From Myxococcus guangdongensis (lineage in GTDB: Bacteria; Myxococcota; Myxococcia; Myxococcales; Myxococcaceae): 64,000 bases of DNA. This document shows positions 35,659 through 45,600 of this stretch, one piece after another. Under the pieces are notes generated by a model that worked only from the letters and a program-made list of their open reading frames with translations, ran no database searches and had not been told where the DNA came from. The position numbers and the translations under genes were made by a program. The DNA is taken from contig NZ_JAJVKW010000006.1 in the NCBI RefSeq assembly GCF_024198255.1, forward strand, positions 608,413 through 672,412. The letters run 5' to 3'. Position 1 is the first letter of the stretch; every line of letters starts with the position of its first letter.

Positions 35659-36858
35659 ATGCCGCTGGCCTTGTTCGCATTGACCGCGGGCGCCTTTGGA
35701 ATCGGCGTCACGGAGTTCGTCATCATGGGCTTGTTGATGGAGGTGGGCGCCGACCTGGGCGTCTCCATCTCCACGGCGGGTCTGCTCATCTCCGGCTACG
35801 CGCTGGGCGTCGTGGCGGGGGCTCCCGTGCTCACGGTGCTGACGGGGCGCTGGTCCCGCAAGCGCGTGCTGCTGGGGTTGATGGTCATCTTCACGGTGGG
35901 CAACGTGCTCTGCGCGCTGGCGCCCACGTACGGAACGCTGATGCTGGCCCGGGTGCTGACGGCGCTGTCGCATGGGACGTTCTTCGGCGTGGGCTCCGTC
36001 GTGGCGACGGGCTTGGTGCCGGTGGACCGGCGCGCGTCGGCCATCGCCATCATGTTCACGGGCCTGACGGTGGCGAACATCCTCGGGGTGCCGCTGGGGA
36101 CGTGGCTGGGGCAGTCGTATGGCTGGCGCGCGACGTTCTGGGCGGTGGCGCTCATCGGGCTCGTCGCGGTGGCGGTGATTGCGGTGTTCGTGCCACGGGA
36201 TGGCGCGCCGGAGGAGCAGGGGGATTGGCGCGCGGACCTGCGAGCCTTGGGGCGGCGGCCGGTGTTGCTGGGGTTGTTGACGACGGTGCTCGGCTTCGCC
36301 GGGGTGTTCGCCGTGTTCACCTTCATCGCGCCGTTGCTGACGCGGCTGAGCGGCTTCTCCGCGTCGGCGGTGTCGCCCATCCTGTTGGTCTTCGGGGGCG
36401 GGTTGGTGGTGGGGAATCTGGTGGGCGGGAAGCTGGCGGACCGGCGGTTGGTGCCAGCCATCGTGGGCACGCTCGCGGTGCAGGCGGTGGTGCTGTTCGC
36501 GATGACGTACATCTGGCGGGACCGGGTCCTCACCGTCGTCGGGGTGGGGCTGTTCGGCGCGGCGGCGTTCGCCACGGTGCCACCGCTTCAGATGTGGGTG
36601 CTGGAGAAGGCGCAGGGGGCGGGGCAGAGCCTCGCGTCGAGCCTCAACATCGGCGCGTTCAATCTGGGCAATGCGCTGGGGGCGTGGTTCGGAGGGGTCG
36701 TCATCGACGATGGACCGGGGTTGGGTTCCATCACCTGGGTGTCAGCGCTGGTGCCGGTGTCTGCCATCCTCGTCGTGCTCGTGGCGCTGTGGTTGGAGTC
36801 GCGTGAGCCGCGTTCCGGCGCGGCGTCACCTCGAACGCTGCACGGGAGCCTGCCATGA
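35659..36858 (+). CDS. MFS efflux transporter, DHA1/AraJ-like
   Basis: 399 residues with about 12 hydrophobic segments. N-terminal AGAFGIGVTEFVIMGLLMEVG is characteristic of AraJ/PbuE-type drug and arabinose efflux proteins, and motif A is GRWSRKRVLLG. Exports small molecules by proton antiport. An AG-rich ribosome site (GGAGGG) lies upstream. It overlaps the downstream reductase gene (ATGA at 36855-36858), and the divergent LysR gene probably controls both. Confidence 0.9.
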   Translation: MPLALFALTAGAFGIGVTEFVIMGLLMEVGADLGVSISTAGLLISGYALGVVAGAPVLTVLTGRWSRKRVLLGLMVIFTVGNVLCALAPTYGTLMLARVLTALSHGTFFGVGSVVATGLVPVDRRASAIAIMFTGLTVANILGVPLGTWLGQSYGWRATFWAVALIGLVAVAVIAVFVPRDGAPEEQGDWRADLRALGRRPVLLGLLTTVLGFAGVFAVFTFIAPLLTRLSGFSASAVSPILLVFGGGLVVGNLVGGKLADRRLVPAIVGTLAVQAVVLFAMTYIWRDRVLTVVGVGLFGAAAFATVPPLQMWVLEKAQGAGQSLASSLNIGAFNLGNALGAWFGGVVIDDGPGLGSITWVSALVPVSAILVVLVALWLESREPRSGAASPRTLHGSLP

Positions 36859-37913
36859 ATGCACAGGACAAGGTCGCGCTCGTGGTGGGAGCGCAGGGCG
36901 TCATCGGGAAGAACCTCATCGAGCACCTGGCGTCGCTGGGCGACTGGGAGGTCATCGGCCTGTCGCGCCGAGGAGGCGAGTCGGCGGGGCGGGTGCGGCA
37001 CGTGAAGGTGGACCTGCTCGACGCGGAGGACTGCCGGGCGAAGCTGGCGGGCCTGGGGCGGGTGACGCACATTTTCTACGCCGCGTACCAGGACCGGCCG
37101 ACGTGGGCGGAGCTGGTGGCGCCGAACCTGGCGATGCTCGTGAACGTGGTGGAGGCGATTGAACCCGTGGCTCGGGGGCTGCGTCATGTCAGCCTGATGC
37201 AGGGCTACAAGGTGTATGGCGCGCACCTGGGGCCGTTCAAGACGCCGGCGCGGGAGACGGACCCGGAGCACATGCCTCCGGAGTTCAACGTGGACCAGCA
37301 GCGCTTCCTGGAGCAGCGACAGCGAGGCAAGGCGTGGACATGGTCCGCCATCCGCCCGTCGGTGGTGGGGGGCGTGGCGCTGGGCAACCCGATGAACCTG
37401 GCGTTGGTCATCGCGGTGTATGCGTCCATCTCGAAGGAGCTGGGGCTGCCCTTGAGGTTTCCTGGGAAGCCGGGGGCGTACCATGCGCTGTTGGAGATGA
37501 CGGACGCCGGGCTGCTCGCGAAGGCCACGGTGTGGGCGGCGACGGAGCCGGGGTGTGCGAATCAGGCGTTCAACATCAACAACGGAGACCTGTTCCGGTG
37601 GAGCGAGCTGTGGCCGCGCATCGCGCGCTACTTCGGGTTGGAGGTGGCGCCAGGGCTGCCCATGTCACTGGACGGGGTGATGGCGGACAAGGGGCCGCTC
37701 TGGGACGCGATGACGGCGAAGCACGGACTGGCGGGGCACTCGTACCAGGACGTGTCGTCGTGGCGTTTCGGTGACTTCGTCTTCTCGTGGGACTACGACA
37801 TGTTCGCCGACGGGACGAAGGCGCGCCGCTTCGGCTTCCACGAGTTCGTCGACACCGAGGCCATGTTCTTCCGCCTCTTCGACGAGCTTCGGCGCGCCAG
37901 GGTCATCCCCTGA
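36855..37913 (+). CDS. PRISE-type SDR reductase (progesterone-5beta-reductase/iridoid-synthase-like)
   Basis: 352 residues. Rossmann motif VVGAQGVIGKNLIEHL near the N-terminus. Atypical SDR active-site strand SLMQGYKVYG (Lys/Tyr placement of the PRISE group), with SWRFGDFVFSWDYDM near the C-terminus. PRISE enzymes reduce activated C=C bonds of enones with NADPH. Coupled to the MFS transporter, so the pair may detoxify and export an enone-like compound. Convergent with upp, 11 bases away. Confidence 0.85.
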   Translation: MNAQDKVALVVGAQGVIGKNLIEHLASLGDWEVIGLSRRGGESAGRVRHVKVDLLDAEDCRAKLAGLGRVTHIFYAAYQDRPTWAELVAPNLAMLVNVVEAIEPVARGLRHVSLMQGYKVYGAHLGPFKTPARETDPEHMPPEFNVDQQRFLEQRQRGKAWTWSAIRPSVVGGVALGNPMNLALVIAVYASISKELGLPLRFPGKPGAYHALLEMTDAGLLAKATVWAATEPGCANQAFNINNGDLFRWSELWPRIARYFGLEVAPGLPMSLDGVMADKGPLWDAMTAKHGLAGHSYQDVSSWRFGDFVFSWDYDMFADGTKARRFGFHEFVDTEAMFFRLFDELRRARVIP

Positions 37914-37924
37914 AGGCAGGGCCG

Positions 37925-38605
37925 CTACCTGTCCGTGCCGAAGTAGCGGTCTCCGAAGTCGCCGATGCCCGGCATCATGTACGCGTGCTCGTTGAGCCGC
38001 TCCTCGATGGAGGAGGTGACGAGCTTCACGCGCGGGTAGCGCTGGGTGACGGCGGCGATGCCGTGTGGCACGGTGATGAGCGTGATGAAGATGATGTTCT
38101 CCTCCGCCACGCCCTTGTCGAGTAGCACCTGGATGGCGGCGAGCGCCGTCCCTCCCGTGGCCAGCATCGGGTCGAGCAGCAGCACGTGCCGCTTCGCGAT
38201 GTCGGGAGGGAGCGCCGAGTAGTACAGGTGCGGCAGCTTGGTGACCTTGTCACGCTGGATGAGGATCTTCCCGATGCGAATCGACGTGCACACGGCGCGC
38301 AGGGCCGCCTCCATGCTCTCTCCCGCCCGGGCGATGGAGACGCCGCAGATCTCCGAGGCGAAGCGCAGCCCGGGGTAGGTCCGGCCCACGGGGGTCTGCA
38401 CGTCGTGGCGCTCGAAGGGCAGCAAATCCAGCCCCGCCTCGATGAGCATGCGGATGATGCGTCCGGAGTAGAAGACGAAGTCCTCCCGGCTGGCGGTCCG
38501 GTCGCGGATGAGCGTGTGCAGCGCGCGCAGCTGGTTCGTCTGCGGCAGGAGGTGGAGGGTGTCGGGATACGTCGCCTGGGGCGACAGGGGCGTGGCGGTG
38601 GACAT
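37925..38605 (-). CDS. upp: uracil phosphoribosyltransferase (UPRT)-like protein, MinD-equivalent candidate
   Basis: 226 residues. PRPP-binding VLLLDPMLATGGTA (near residue 145), with RIGKILIQRD and YMMPGIGDFGDRYFGT at the C-terminus, as in eukaryote-type UPRTs. It converts uracil and PRPP to UMP. It is the last gene of the indigoidine/minimycin-type operon, 24 bases after the DUF4243 gene. In the Streptomyces minimycin cluster a UPRT homologue is part of self-resistance, so a protective copy distinct from housekeeping upp is likely here. That role is inference from context. Confidence 0.85.
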   Translation of the reverse strand: MSTATPLSPQATYPDTLHLLPQTNQLRALHTLIRDRTASREDFVFYSGRIIRMLIEAGLDLLPFERHDVQTPVGRTYPGLRFASEICGVSIARAGESMEAALRAVCTSIRIGKILIQRDKVTKLPHLYYSALPPDIAKRHVLLLDPMLATGGTALAAIQVLLDKGVAEENIIFITLITVPHGIAAVTQRYPRVKLVTSSIEERLNEHAYMMPGIGDFGDRYFGTDR

Positions 38606-38629
38606 GGCGGATGACTCCCAGCGCTCGGG

Positions 38630-39835
38630 TTATTCTTCGGTGGGTGGGTGCTCGAAGCTCTTCGGGAGCTCCGGCGTCGACGTGAAACACCCGGCCGCCA
38701 CGCGGTAGAGGGCGCGGCAGCCGCTGCGCTTCCAGACCCGATGCAGCACGTAGACCAGCTTCGGGTTGTGCTCCTCGGCCTCCTCGAAGGCGCGCGCGAC
38801 GATGTGCTCCCAATCCTGGCCCTGTCGCGGCGGGCCGCCGATGTCGACGGCGTCCTGGAAGCTGTCGCCCAGCGCGGCGAGCGTGGCGCGCTGGGGGAAG
38901 TCCGCGCGCGAGAAGACGATGCCCAGCATGCCCAGCCAGAAGAGCCGCGCGACGGACCGGTGCTGCTCGGGTGGCAGCCTCTGGGCGATCTGCTCCATCG
39001 CGTGCAGGGACGTGATGAGGTGCAGCAACACGAAGTCCCCCGGCTGCGCCAGGTAGAGCAGGGTGACGGCGTGGTAGAGCTGCTCCCAGACCGCGGGGAG
39101 CTCGTCGGTGTCCAGCCACGCCGGGGTCTCGTACATCAAGGGGTGACCCACCTCGAGCATCCGGGCAATCCGATACTGGAGGCCCGAGCGCGCCAGCTCC
39201 GGGTGGGTGCCCGTCGCCACCCACGTCTCGGGGTCTCCGATGGCCTCCTCCACCCAGCGCCGCAGCCCCACGCCGGGGTCTTCCCAGCGGCCGGCGATGC
39301 GCAGCAACGAATCCAGGGCCCGCCCCTCACGGGGGCGCTCCGGCGGTGGCGGGGCGATTCGCTCCGGATGGCAGGACACGAAGGAGAAGGCCATGTACGC
39401 CAAGCCCTCCACCGCCATCCACGGATGGTCGATGTCCAGCGCCCAGCCCAGGTGGATGGTGGCGTGGGTGAACGCGCCCACCCAGCCGGGCAGCAACCGC
39501 GGCAGGTACCGGGCCAGCACCGCGTCCATCCCTCGCTCCTGGATGAGCCGCTCCATCAGCTCGCAATAGGACGCATAGCTGGTGCGCCGGCCCAGGTGCT
39601 CCGCCCAGCTGGCCTCGGTGATGACGTGGCGGGGCGCCCGGGGCGGCTCCAGCCCATACCCATACGGAGTCAGCCGGGCGTACTGCTCGTAGTAGGCGCG
39701 CACGCGCTGCTCGGAGGCGCCCAGCCCCACGAGCGCCACCACGGCGTGTTTGACGTGGTTGGTGAGGTGGCCATTGAACTCGATGTGATAACGCCGGTCA
39801 TCCAGCAGCTCATCGACCCATCGGGGGAGTGTCAT
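38630..39835 (-). CDS. questin-oxidase-like/DUF4243 protein
   Basis: 401 residues. The N-terminus FNGHLTNHVKHAVVALVGLGAS and the His-rich THATIHLGWALD match the questin-oxidase (DUF4243, PF14027) family, alpha-helical enzymes thought to perform Baeyer-Villiger-like or other oxidations. In the Streptomyces min cluster the equivalent domain is fused behind a HAD phosphatase (MinC); here the two are separate genes in the same operon. The start overlaps the upstream transporter gene by 26 bases. Confidence 0.82.
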   Translation of the reverse strand: MTLPRWVDELLDDRRYHIEFNGHLTNHVKHAVVALVGLGASEQRVRAYYEQYARLTPYGYGLEPPRAPRHVITEASWAEHLGRRTSYASYCELMERLIQERGMDAVLARYLPRLLPGWVGAFTHATIHLGWALDIDHPWMAVEGLAYMAFSFVSCHPERIAPPPPERPREGRALDSLLRIAGRWEDPGVGLRRWVEEAIGDPETWVATGTHPELARSGLQYRIARMLEVGHPLMYETPAWLDTDELPAVWEQLYHAVTLLYLAQPGDFVLLHLITSLHAMEQIAQRLPPEQHRSVARLFWLGMLGIVFSRADFPQRATLAALGDSFQDAVDIGGPPRQGQDWEHIVARAFEEAEEHNPKLVYVLHRVWKRSGCRALYRVAAGCFTSTPELPKSFEHPPTEE

Positions 39836-40286
39836 GCGTCTTGGCCTGGGTTCGGGGTGCGTTGGACACCCGGGTCAGGTGGATTCCCAGCAGGACGATT
39901 CCCACCCCCAGGCACCGCACGGGCGAGGGGGCGAGCTGCAGGCGCTGGGCATCGAGCAGGACGGCGGCGATCATCTGCCCGCCGATGACCAGGAGCACCG
40001 CGTTCATTGCTCCCAGTCGGGTGAAGACATGGCTGTTGACCGCGACGAAGAGCGCGCCGAAGAACCCGCCGAGGTACGCGGACCAGGGGGGCGTGGACGC
40101 GCCGTCCAGCCTCCAGCCCCCCATCGCGACGAGCAGCAGCGTGAGGAACAGGAAGCCGACCCCGTGGTTCCACAGCGAGGCCTTGAACGGCCCCAGCCGG
40201 GTGCTGAGCTTGCCATTGATGGCGCGACTGGTCCCGATGAACAGCCCATTCAGCAGCGCGAGGAGGATGTAGGGCGCCATGTTCAC
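39810..40286 (-). CDS. DMT-family half-transporter (second of a pair)
   Basis: 158 residues with about five hydrophobic helices (PYILLALLNGLFIGTSRAI, ASLWNHGVGFLFLTLLLVA, LGGFFGALFVAV, AVLLVIGGQMIAAVLL, GVGIVLLGIHL). It belongs to the half-length DMT/EamA-related (DUF606, YdcZ-type) proteins that work as heterodimers. The GTG at 40286 overlaps the stop of its partner (GTGA), so the two are coupled; an ATG at 40280 is the alternative. Predicted to export the cluster product or act in self-resistance. Confidence 0.75.
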   Translation of the reverse strand: MNMAPYILLALLNGLFIGTSRAINGKLSTRLGPFKASLWNHGVGFLFLTLLLVAMGGWRLDGASTPPWSAYLGGFFGALFVAVNSHVFTRLGAMNAVLLVIGGQMIAAVLLDAQRLQLAPSPVRCLGVGIVLLGIHLTRVSNAPRTQAKTHDTPPMGR

Positions 40287-40750
40287 ACCCGGTCGAAGAT
40301 GATGAGCGCGCTGCCCGTCAGCACCATCAGGGCGACGCCGAAGTCGGCCAGGGCGATGCGCCGCTTCGGCGTGCGGAACAGGCCGAAGTGGTCCGACACG
40401 ATGCCGAAGAGCACCTGCCCCACCAGCATGAAGGCGATGGTCCCCGCCAATGACAGACGGCTGTTGACGGTGATGGCGGCGAGGATGACCGTGAAGGTCC
40501 CGGGCACGCCCCCCAGGTAGAACCACCAGGGCGGCCTGTCCGCCGAGCGGGCGCCGGTCAGCGCGGGCGTCGCGCGTCTGGAATAGACGGCCACGAGCAG
40601 CAGGGCCGCCGCCGCGCCCAGGCCATGCGCCACCCAGGACGCCACGACGGGGGTCGTGTGTCGGGCCAGCAGGCTGTTGAAGTGGATCATCAGGGCGAGC
40701 AGCGCTCCCCCCGCGATTGCCAGAAGCCAGTCCGTGGAACGTCCAGTCAT
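40283..40750 (-). CDS. DMT-family half-transporter (first of a pair)
   Basis: 155 residues, four to five hydrophobic helices (WLLAIAGGALLALMIHF, WVAHGLGAAAALLLVAVY, WFYLGGVPGTFTVILAAI, TIAFMLVGQVLFGIV). It has the same half-transporter family features as its coupled neighbour. Located between the HAD phosphatase (16 bases upstream) and the second half-transporter. Occupies the position expected for the transporter (MinT function) of a minimycin-type cluster, although the family differs. Confidence 0.75.
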   Translation of the reverse strand: MTGRSTDWLLAIAGGALLALMIHFNSLLARHTTPVVASWVAHGLGAAAALLLVAVYSRRATPALTGARSADRPPWWFYLGGVPGTFTVILAAITVNSRLSLAGTIAFMLVGQVLFGIVSDHFGLFRTPKRRIALADFGVALMVLTGSALIIFDRV

Positions 40751-40765
40751 GAGCGTCGCCGCCTG

Positions 40766-41440
40766 TCAGTCCTGTCGGGGTCCCGTCGAAAGATAGTCCA
40801 GCACCTCCCTGAAGGAATGGGCAATCCAGGTGGGCTCGGCTGTCTTCAGCTCGTCCAATCCGTGCACACCGTAGGTCACCGCGATGGAGCGCAGCCCCGC
40901 GGCCCGCGCCATGTGCAGGTCATGCGTCGTGTCTCCCACCATCACCGCGTGCTCGGGGGCCACCGACAGCTCGCGCAGGATGCGCAGCCCCATCTCCGGC
41001 GCGGGCTTGGGCCGCGTCACCTGGTCCGCGCCGACGACGACGTCGAAGAAGCCCCTCAGCGTGGCGGCGGTGAGCAGCGCGTCGGCGCTGGAGTGGAACT
41101 TGCTCGTCGCCACCGCCAGCCGCACTCCTCGGGCCCGCAGCGCGGCGAGCCCTCGTTCCACGTCGGGGAAGAGCAGCTGTTCGGCGCGCGGGAGGACCTG
41201 CTCCCTGAACGCGCCCTGGTACTGGCGGATTGCGCGCGCGACGAGCGCGTCGTCGAGCGGCACCTCCATCAGTCTGCTGAAAGCCTGCTCGAGCGGCAGG
41301 CCGATGGTGGCCCGGATGCGCGCTGTGTCCCGGGGGGCGAGCCCCAGGGCGGCGAAGGCCTCGCAAAAGGTCTCCACGATGGCGCGCGGCGTGTCGACGA
41401 GCGTCCCATCCAGGTCGAAGATGGCAAGGGATGTCATCAT
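40766..41440 (-). CDS. HAD-family phosphatase (IndB/MinC-N-type)
   Basis: 224 residues. HAD motif I FDLDGTLVDT at the N-terminus, motif II VATSK, motif III Lys in RPKPAPEMG, and motif IV VGDTTHDLHMA. These place it with phosphoglycolate-phosphatase-like enzymes. Pigment operons of indigoidine type carry such a phosphatase beside the pseudouridine-glycosidase homologue, where it dephosphorylates C-nucleoside 5'-phosphates. It follows psuG by 7 bases. Start ATG at 41440 or 41437. Confidence 0.88.
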   Translation of the reverse strand: MMTSLAIFDLDGTLVDTPRAIVETFCEAFAALGLAPRDTARIRATIGLPLEQAFSRLMEVPLDDALVARAIRQYQGAFREQVLPRAEQLLFPDVERGLAALRARGVRLAVATSKFHSSADALLTAATLRGFFDVVVGADQVTRPKPAPEMGLRILRELSVAPEHAVMVGDTTHDLHMARAAGLRSIAVTYGVHGLDELKTAEPTWIAHSFREVLDYLSTGPRQD

Positions 41441-41447
41441 GGCTCCT

Positions 41448-42401
41448 TCAGTGGGGGATGCGCTCGCGACGGTGGCGGGCGTGCGCCGTGGCCAGGCGCC
41501 CCGCCAGCCGCGCCGTGCCGATGAGCACGGACATGTTCGCCTTCGCCGAGCGCCCCTCGGTCGCCTTGTCCACCGCGCGCATCAGGTACTTGGTGAGCGC
41601 GTTGCCCCGGATGCCTTCCTTCTGTGCGCCGAGCATCGCGCGCGTCACCACCGCGTCCACCTCGCGCGCGTCGATGGCGTCCTCGGCGCGGATGGGCTGG
41701 GTGACGAGCAGCCCTCCCGGACCGCCCAGCGCCCAGTGCTGTTCGATGGCGCGGGCAATCGTCGCCTCGTCGTCCATGCGGTGGGGGCTCGGCAGCCCGC
41801 TGGAGACACAATAGAAGGCGGGGAAGTCGTCGGACCTGAAGGAGATGACCGGGACGCAGTGGGTCTCCAGGAACTCGAGCGTCAGGGGCAGGTCGAGGAT
41901 GCTCTTGGCTCCCGCGCAGACGACGGCGACCTTCGAGCGGGTGAACTGGATGAGGTCCGAGGAGATGTCCATGGAGCTCTCCGCGCCCCGGTGCACGCCG
42001 CCGATTCCCGCCGAGGCGAAGAAGCGCAGGCCGGCGAGCTCCGCGGCCACCAGCGAGGACGCCACGGTGGTCGCGCCCCGGCCGCCGTGCGCCAGGATGA
42101 TGGGCAGGTCGCGGCTGCTGACCTTGGGGATGCCGGGCGTGGTGCCGAACCGCTCGATGTCCGCCGCCGACATGCCCACCAGGAGCTGCCCGTCCTCGAC
42201 GCCTATCGTCGCGGGGACGGCGCCGCCCTCCCGGACGGCGTCCTCCACCTGATGGGCGGTGGCCACGTTGTGCGGGTACTCGAGCCCGTGGGTGATGACG
42301 TTCGATTCCAGGGCGACCACGGCGCGGCCTTCTTCGAGCGCGGTCCGCACCTCCTCGCTGACGCGCAGGGGGACCTCCGACCTGGGGACAAGGGATGACA
42401 T
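41448..42401 (-). CDS. psuG: pseudouridine-5'-phosphate glycosidase-like enzyme (IndA/MinB type)
   Basis: 317 residues from the ATG at 42401. PsuG motifs: ALESNVITHGLEYP (near residue 30), GVEDGQLLVGMS, SSRDLP, AHGGRGATTVASS and SAGIGGVHRGAE. PsuG cleaves, or in reverse forms, the C-glycosidic bond between uracil and ribose 5-phosphate. In indigoidine clusters this homologue (IndA) accompanies the synthetase, and in minimycin synthesis it makes the C-nucleoside bond. Here it sits 13 bases after a tautomerase gene and just before the HAD phosphatase. Confidence 0.9.
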   Translation of the reverse strand: MSSLVPRSEVPLRVSEEVRTALEEGRAVVALESNVITHGLEYPHNVATAHQVEDAVREGGAVPATIGVEDGQLLVGMSAADIERFGTTPGIPKVSSRDLPIILAHGGRGATTVASSLVAAELAGLRFFASAGIGGVHRGAESSMDISSDLIQFTRSKVAVVCAGAKSILDLPLTLEFLETHCVPVISFRSDDFPAFYCVSSGLPSPHRMDDEATIARAIEQHWALGGPGGLLVTQPIRAEDAIDAREVDAVVTRAMLGAQKEGIRGNALTKYLMRAVDKATEGRSAKANMSVLIGTARLAGRLATAHARHRRERIPH

Positions 42402-42414
42402 GGTGGACTCCGCG

Positions 42415-42639
42415 TCAGTAGTTGGGGGCCTTGCGCAAGAGCTCCTTGCGCTGGACGATTTCGGGGACGTAGACGCGCTCGTTCCAGACGTCCCTCTCCA
42501 CCGGCTCCAAGGCGATGGAGATGACGCCCGGCTCGCAGCGGAAGGCGGCCTGGACCGCCAGGGTGATGGCGGCCACCAGCTCGGCCTCGCGCGCCGGACC
42601 GAGGGGGATGGGGAAGTGCTTGATGTTGACGTGAGGCAT
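42415..42639 (-). CDS. small 4-oxalocrotonate-tautomerase-family protein
   Basis: 74 residues from the ATG at 42639. Begins Met-Pro-His-Val-Asn-Ile, so removal of Met exposes the N-terminal proline that is the general base of the tautomerase superfamily. The rest (ITLAVQAAFRCEP, ISIALEPVERDVW) fits the family's beta-alpha-beta subunit. It lies between the NRPS (28 bases upstream) and psuG in the same operon. Tautomerising the NRPS product or a pyridine-dione intermediate is a plausible role. I do not recall such a gene as part of the described minimycin set. Confidence 0.75.
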   Translation of the reverse strand: MPHVNIKHFPIPLGPAREAELVAAITLAVQAAFRCEPGVISIALEPVERDVWNERVYVPEIVQRKELLRKAPNY

Positions 42640-42667
42640 GGTGGCTCCGTGCGGAAGCGGGTGGACG

Positions 42668-45600
42668 TCAGGCGGCGTGGTGCTCCAACTGCTCGTCGAG
42701 CCACAGGCGGTGGTGGAGCCTGCGCACCAGCTCGTCGATGTCCGGCTCGCGCAGCAGGCTGTAGTGGTCCGCCTCCAACTGGACGACGGTGGGCGGGCGC
42801 GCGGAGTAGCCGCTGCTGTTCTCGATGAAGGAGTAGTCATCCCCCTGCGCCTTGAAGAGGGTGACGGCGGCCTGGAGCTTGCGGTCCAGCAGCTCGCGGA
42901 AGCTGTACTGGAATTCGAAGGTCTGCTGCACGATGCGGATGATTCTCCGCACCAGGTCCGGCTCCAGTCGGGTGAGCCTGCCGCAGATGAAGCCCACGAA
43001 GGAGTCCTCGTCCCGGGAGACCTCCAGGCATTCGGTCAACGCGGGGTCGGTGATGCTCCCGGCGAACACGGAGAACAGGATGCTCACGTAGGCGGGGTTG
43101 GCGAAGCCCGGCTCGCTGCCGTGGGCGGCGGTGTCCCTGGCGCGGACCCTGGGGGAGCCTGGGGCGATGAGGAACAGGTGCTCCACCTGCTCCCCGGCCT
43201 GCTCCAGTTGCCAGGCCGCCTCGAAGGCGACGCGCGCGCCGAAGGAGTATCCCCAGAGCGTGTAGGGCCCGCGGGGCTGGATGCGGCGGATGGCGGTGAG
43301 GTCCTCCTGCGCCATGCGCGCGAGCGTGGCGTAGGGCGTCTCGCCCGGGTTGATGCCGTGGGCCTGCACGCCGTAGAAGAGCCGCTCCGTGCCCATGCGG
43401 CTGGCGAGCAGCTGGAGGTTCATGGTGTAGCCGCCCAGCCCCGGCCAGCAGTAGATGGGGCGGCGCTGGCGCCGCTCGCGCAGGTGGACCAGCCGGGACG
43501 CGGGCTGGGCGTCGCGCGCCTCGACCTTGCGCGCGAGCTGCTCCACGGTGGAGGCCTCGAAGAGGACCTGGAGCGGCAGCGTCGTCTGGAACAGCCGGTT
43601 GAGCTTGTTGATGATGCCCACGGCCAGCAGGGAGTTGCCGCCCAGCTCGAAGAAGTCGTCCTGGACGGAGATGGCCTCCCGCTTCATCTCCTGGCGCCAG
43701 AGCCCGGCGACGCGCTCCTCCGTCGGCGTGCGGGGCGCCACGAAGGGCCGCTCGACGAGCTCCACGTCGCGTCGCTCCAGGGCCTTGAGGTCCAGCTTCC
43801 CGTTGGCGGTGAGCGGCAGCGCGTCCAGCACGATGACCCGGTTGGGCATCATGTAGTCGGGAAGGGTGCGCAGCAGGTCCTCGCGAATCATCTCCGCCGG
43901 CCCCTGCATGTGGACGACGTCCTCCTTCATGCCCTCGCTGAGCCGCTGCTCCTCGCTGACCCGGCCGCCGACGAAGAAGTACGACGGCCCCGTCGGGTGT
44001 CCCAGCCCGCGCAGCAGTGCGTCCATCCTCCGGGCGGAGGGCAGGTCGTGGCCGCTGTGGGAGCTGTAGCCCGACGACATGAAGCCCAGGTGATGCTCGT
44101 TGGCCTGCAGCTGGTGCAGCTTGCGCCCCAGGTCGATGTACTGACGCCAGGTCCGCTGGGTCCGGCTCACGACGGTGATGCCCAGGCTCGCCCGCTCGTA
44201 CACCTGCTGGTTGATGGCGATGACGTGACGCTTCTGGATGAGCTCGTCGGAGACCTTCTTCAGCATCCCCTGCTGGTAGTGGTACTGCCCTGGCGGCAGC
44301 CCCATCACCTTGCCCGGGTGCGGCTGCACGTAGAGGTCGACCGCCTCCTCGAGTCCTCCGTCCGCGGCGCTGACCAGCTCGAAGCTCCCCAGGTAGACAT
44401 CCGAGTCGGCGCAGTCGAGCAGGGTGCGCGTCCCTGGCGTGAAGGGCAGCTCCCGCAGCCCCAGGCCGTGGCGGGGGAGGACCTCCTCGAGCAGGCCCAC
44501 CATGTGGCCCGCCTCGATTTCGAGCACCTCCTGGATGTTGTTCTTGTACGTCGGCTCGATGGCGCGCTGCTTCCCCAGCCAGTGCAGCGACACCCGCGGC
44601 GCGTCGGACGCGGGCCGCTGCCGGACGAGGACGAGCTGGTGGTGCAGCGGGTGGTAGTAGTAGCAGCCGGGGGGCAGCTCTCCGAAGCCAGACAGCTCCA
44701 GGTAGAGCTGGGTCGCGTACAGGGCGCCGGGCGAGGCATAGGCATACTTCGGCAGCAGCCGCTCCTCGCTGGGGAACTGGCCGAAGTACCGCAGCAGCTC
44801 CCCCAGCGCCCGCAGGTCCAGCGACTCGACGGCGCGTGACGGCGCCGGGGGCGCGCGCCCGCCGAGCAGCCGCAGGACATCCGCCTCGCTGACCGCGCCG
44901 CCCTCGAAGAAGCGGTAGGTCTTGCGCGCGAAGACCTCCCGCCGCTGACGCTCGGTGGGCTCCCGGCCGGGCAGCTCGACGACGGGTCTGCCCAACAACT
45001 CCCGGGGCTCACGGCAGCCCGGGTTCGACAGCTGGGCCTTGACCTGGAGCTTGCTCTGCTTGGACTGATGGTGGGCGCCGTGGTTGCCCTGGTCCATCAG
45101 CGCGGCCTCCTTCGGGTTGAGCTCGAGGTACGCGATGAGGTTCTGGAAGCCGGTGTGCGGGTTGTCCTTGATGATGACGGCCGCGTGCTTGACCCAGTCG
45201 TGGGTCTCGATGGCCAGGCGGATCTCGTCCAGCTCCACGCGGAAGCCGCGGAGCTTCACCTGGTTGTCCGCGCGCCCGGCGAACTGGACGGTGCCATCCG
45301 GGTTCCAGGTGGCCAGGTCGCCGGTGCGGTAGAGCCGCGCCCGGCCCTCCTCGGAAGGGAAGGGGTCGTCGACGAAGCGCTGGGCGGTGAGGTCCGGCTG
45401 GTGGAGGTAGCCTCGGGCCAGCTGGATGCCGCCGATGTAGAGCTCGCCCTGCTCGCCTGGGCCCACCGGCGAAAGCCCCGCGTCGAGGATGTGGTAGCGC
45501 GTGCCGTGCACGGGCGCGCCGATGCTGAGCGTGTTGGGCCCCGCCTGGAGCGTCGCCGGGTCGACGGTGAAGGACGATGAGTTGATCGTGCACTCGGTGG

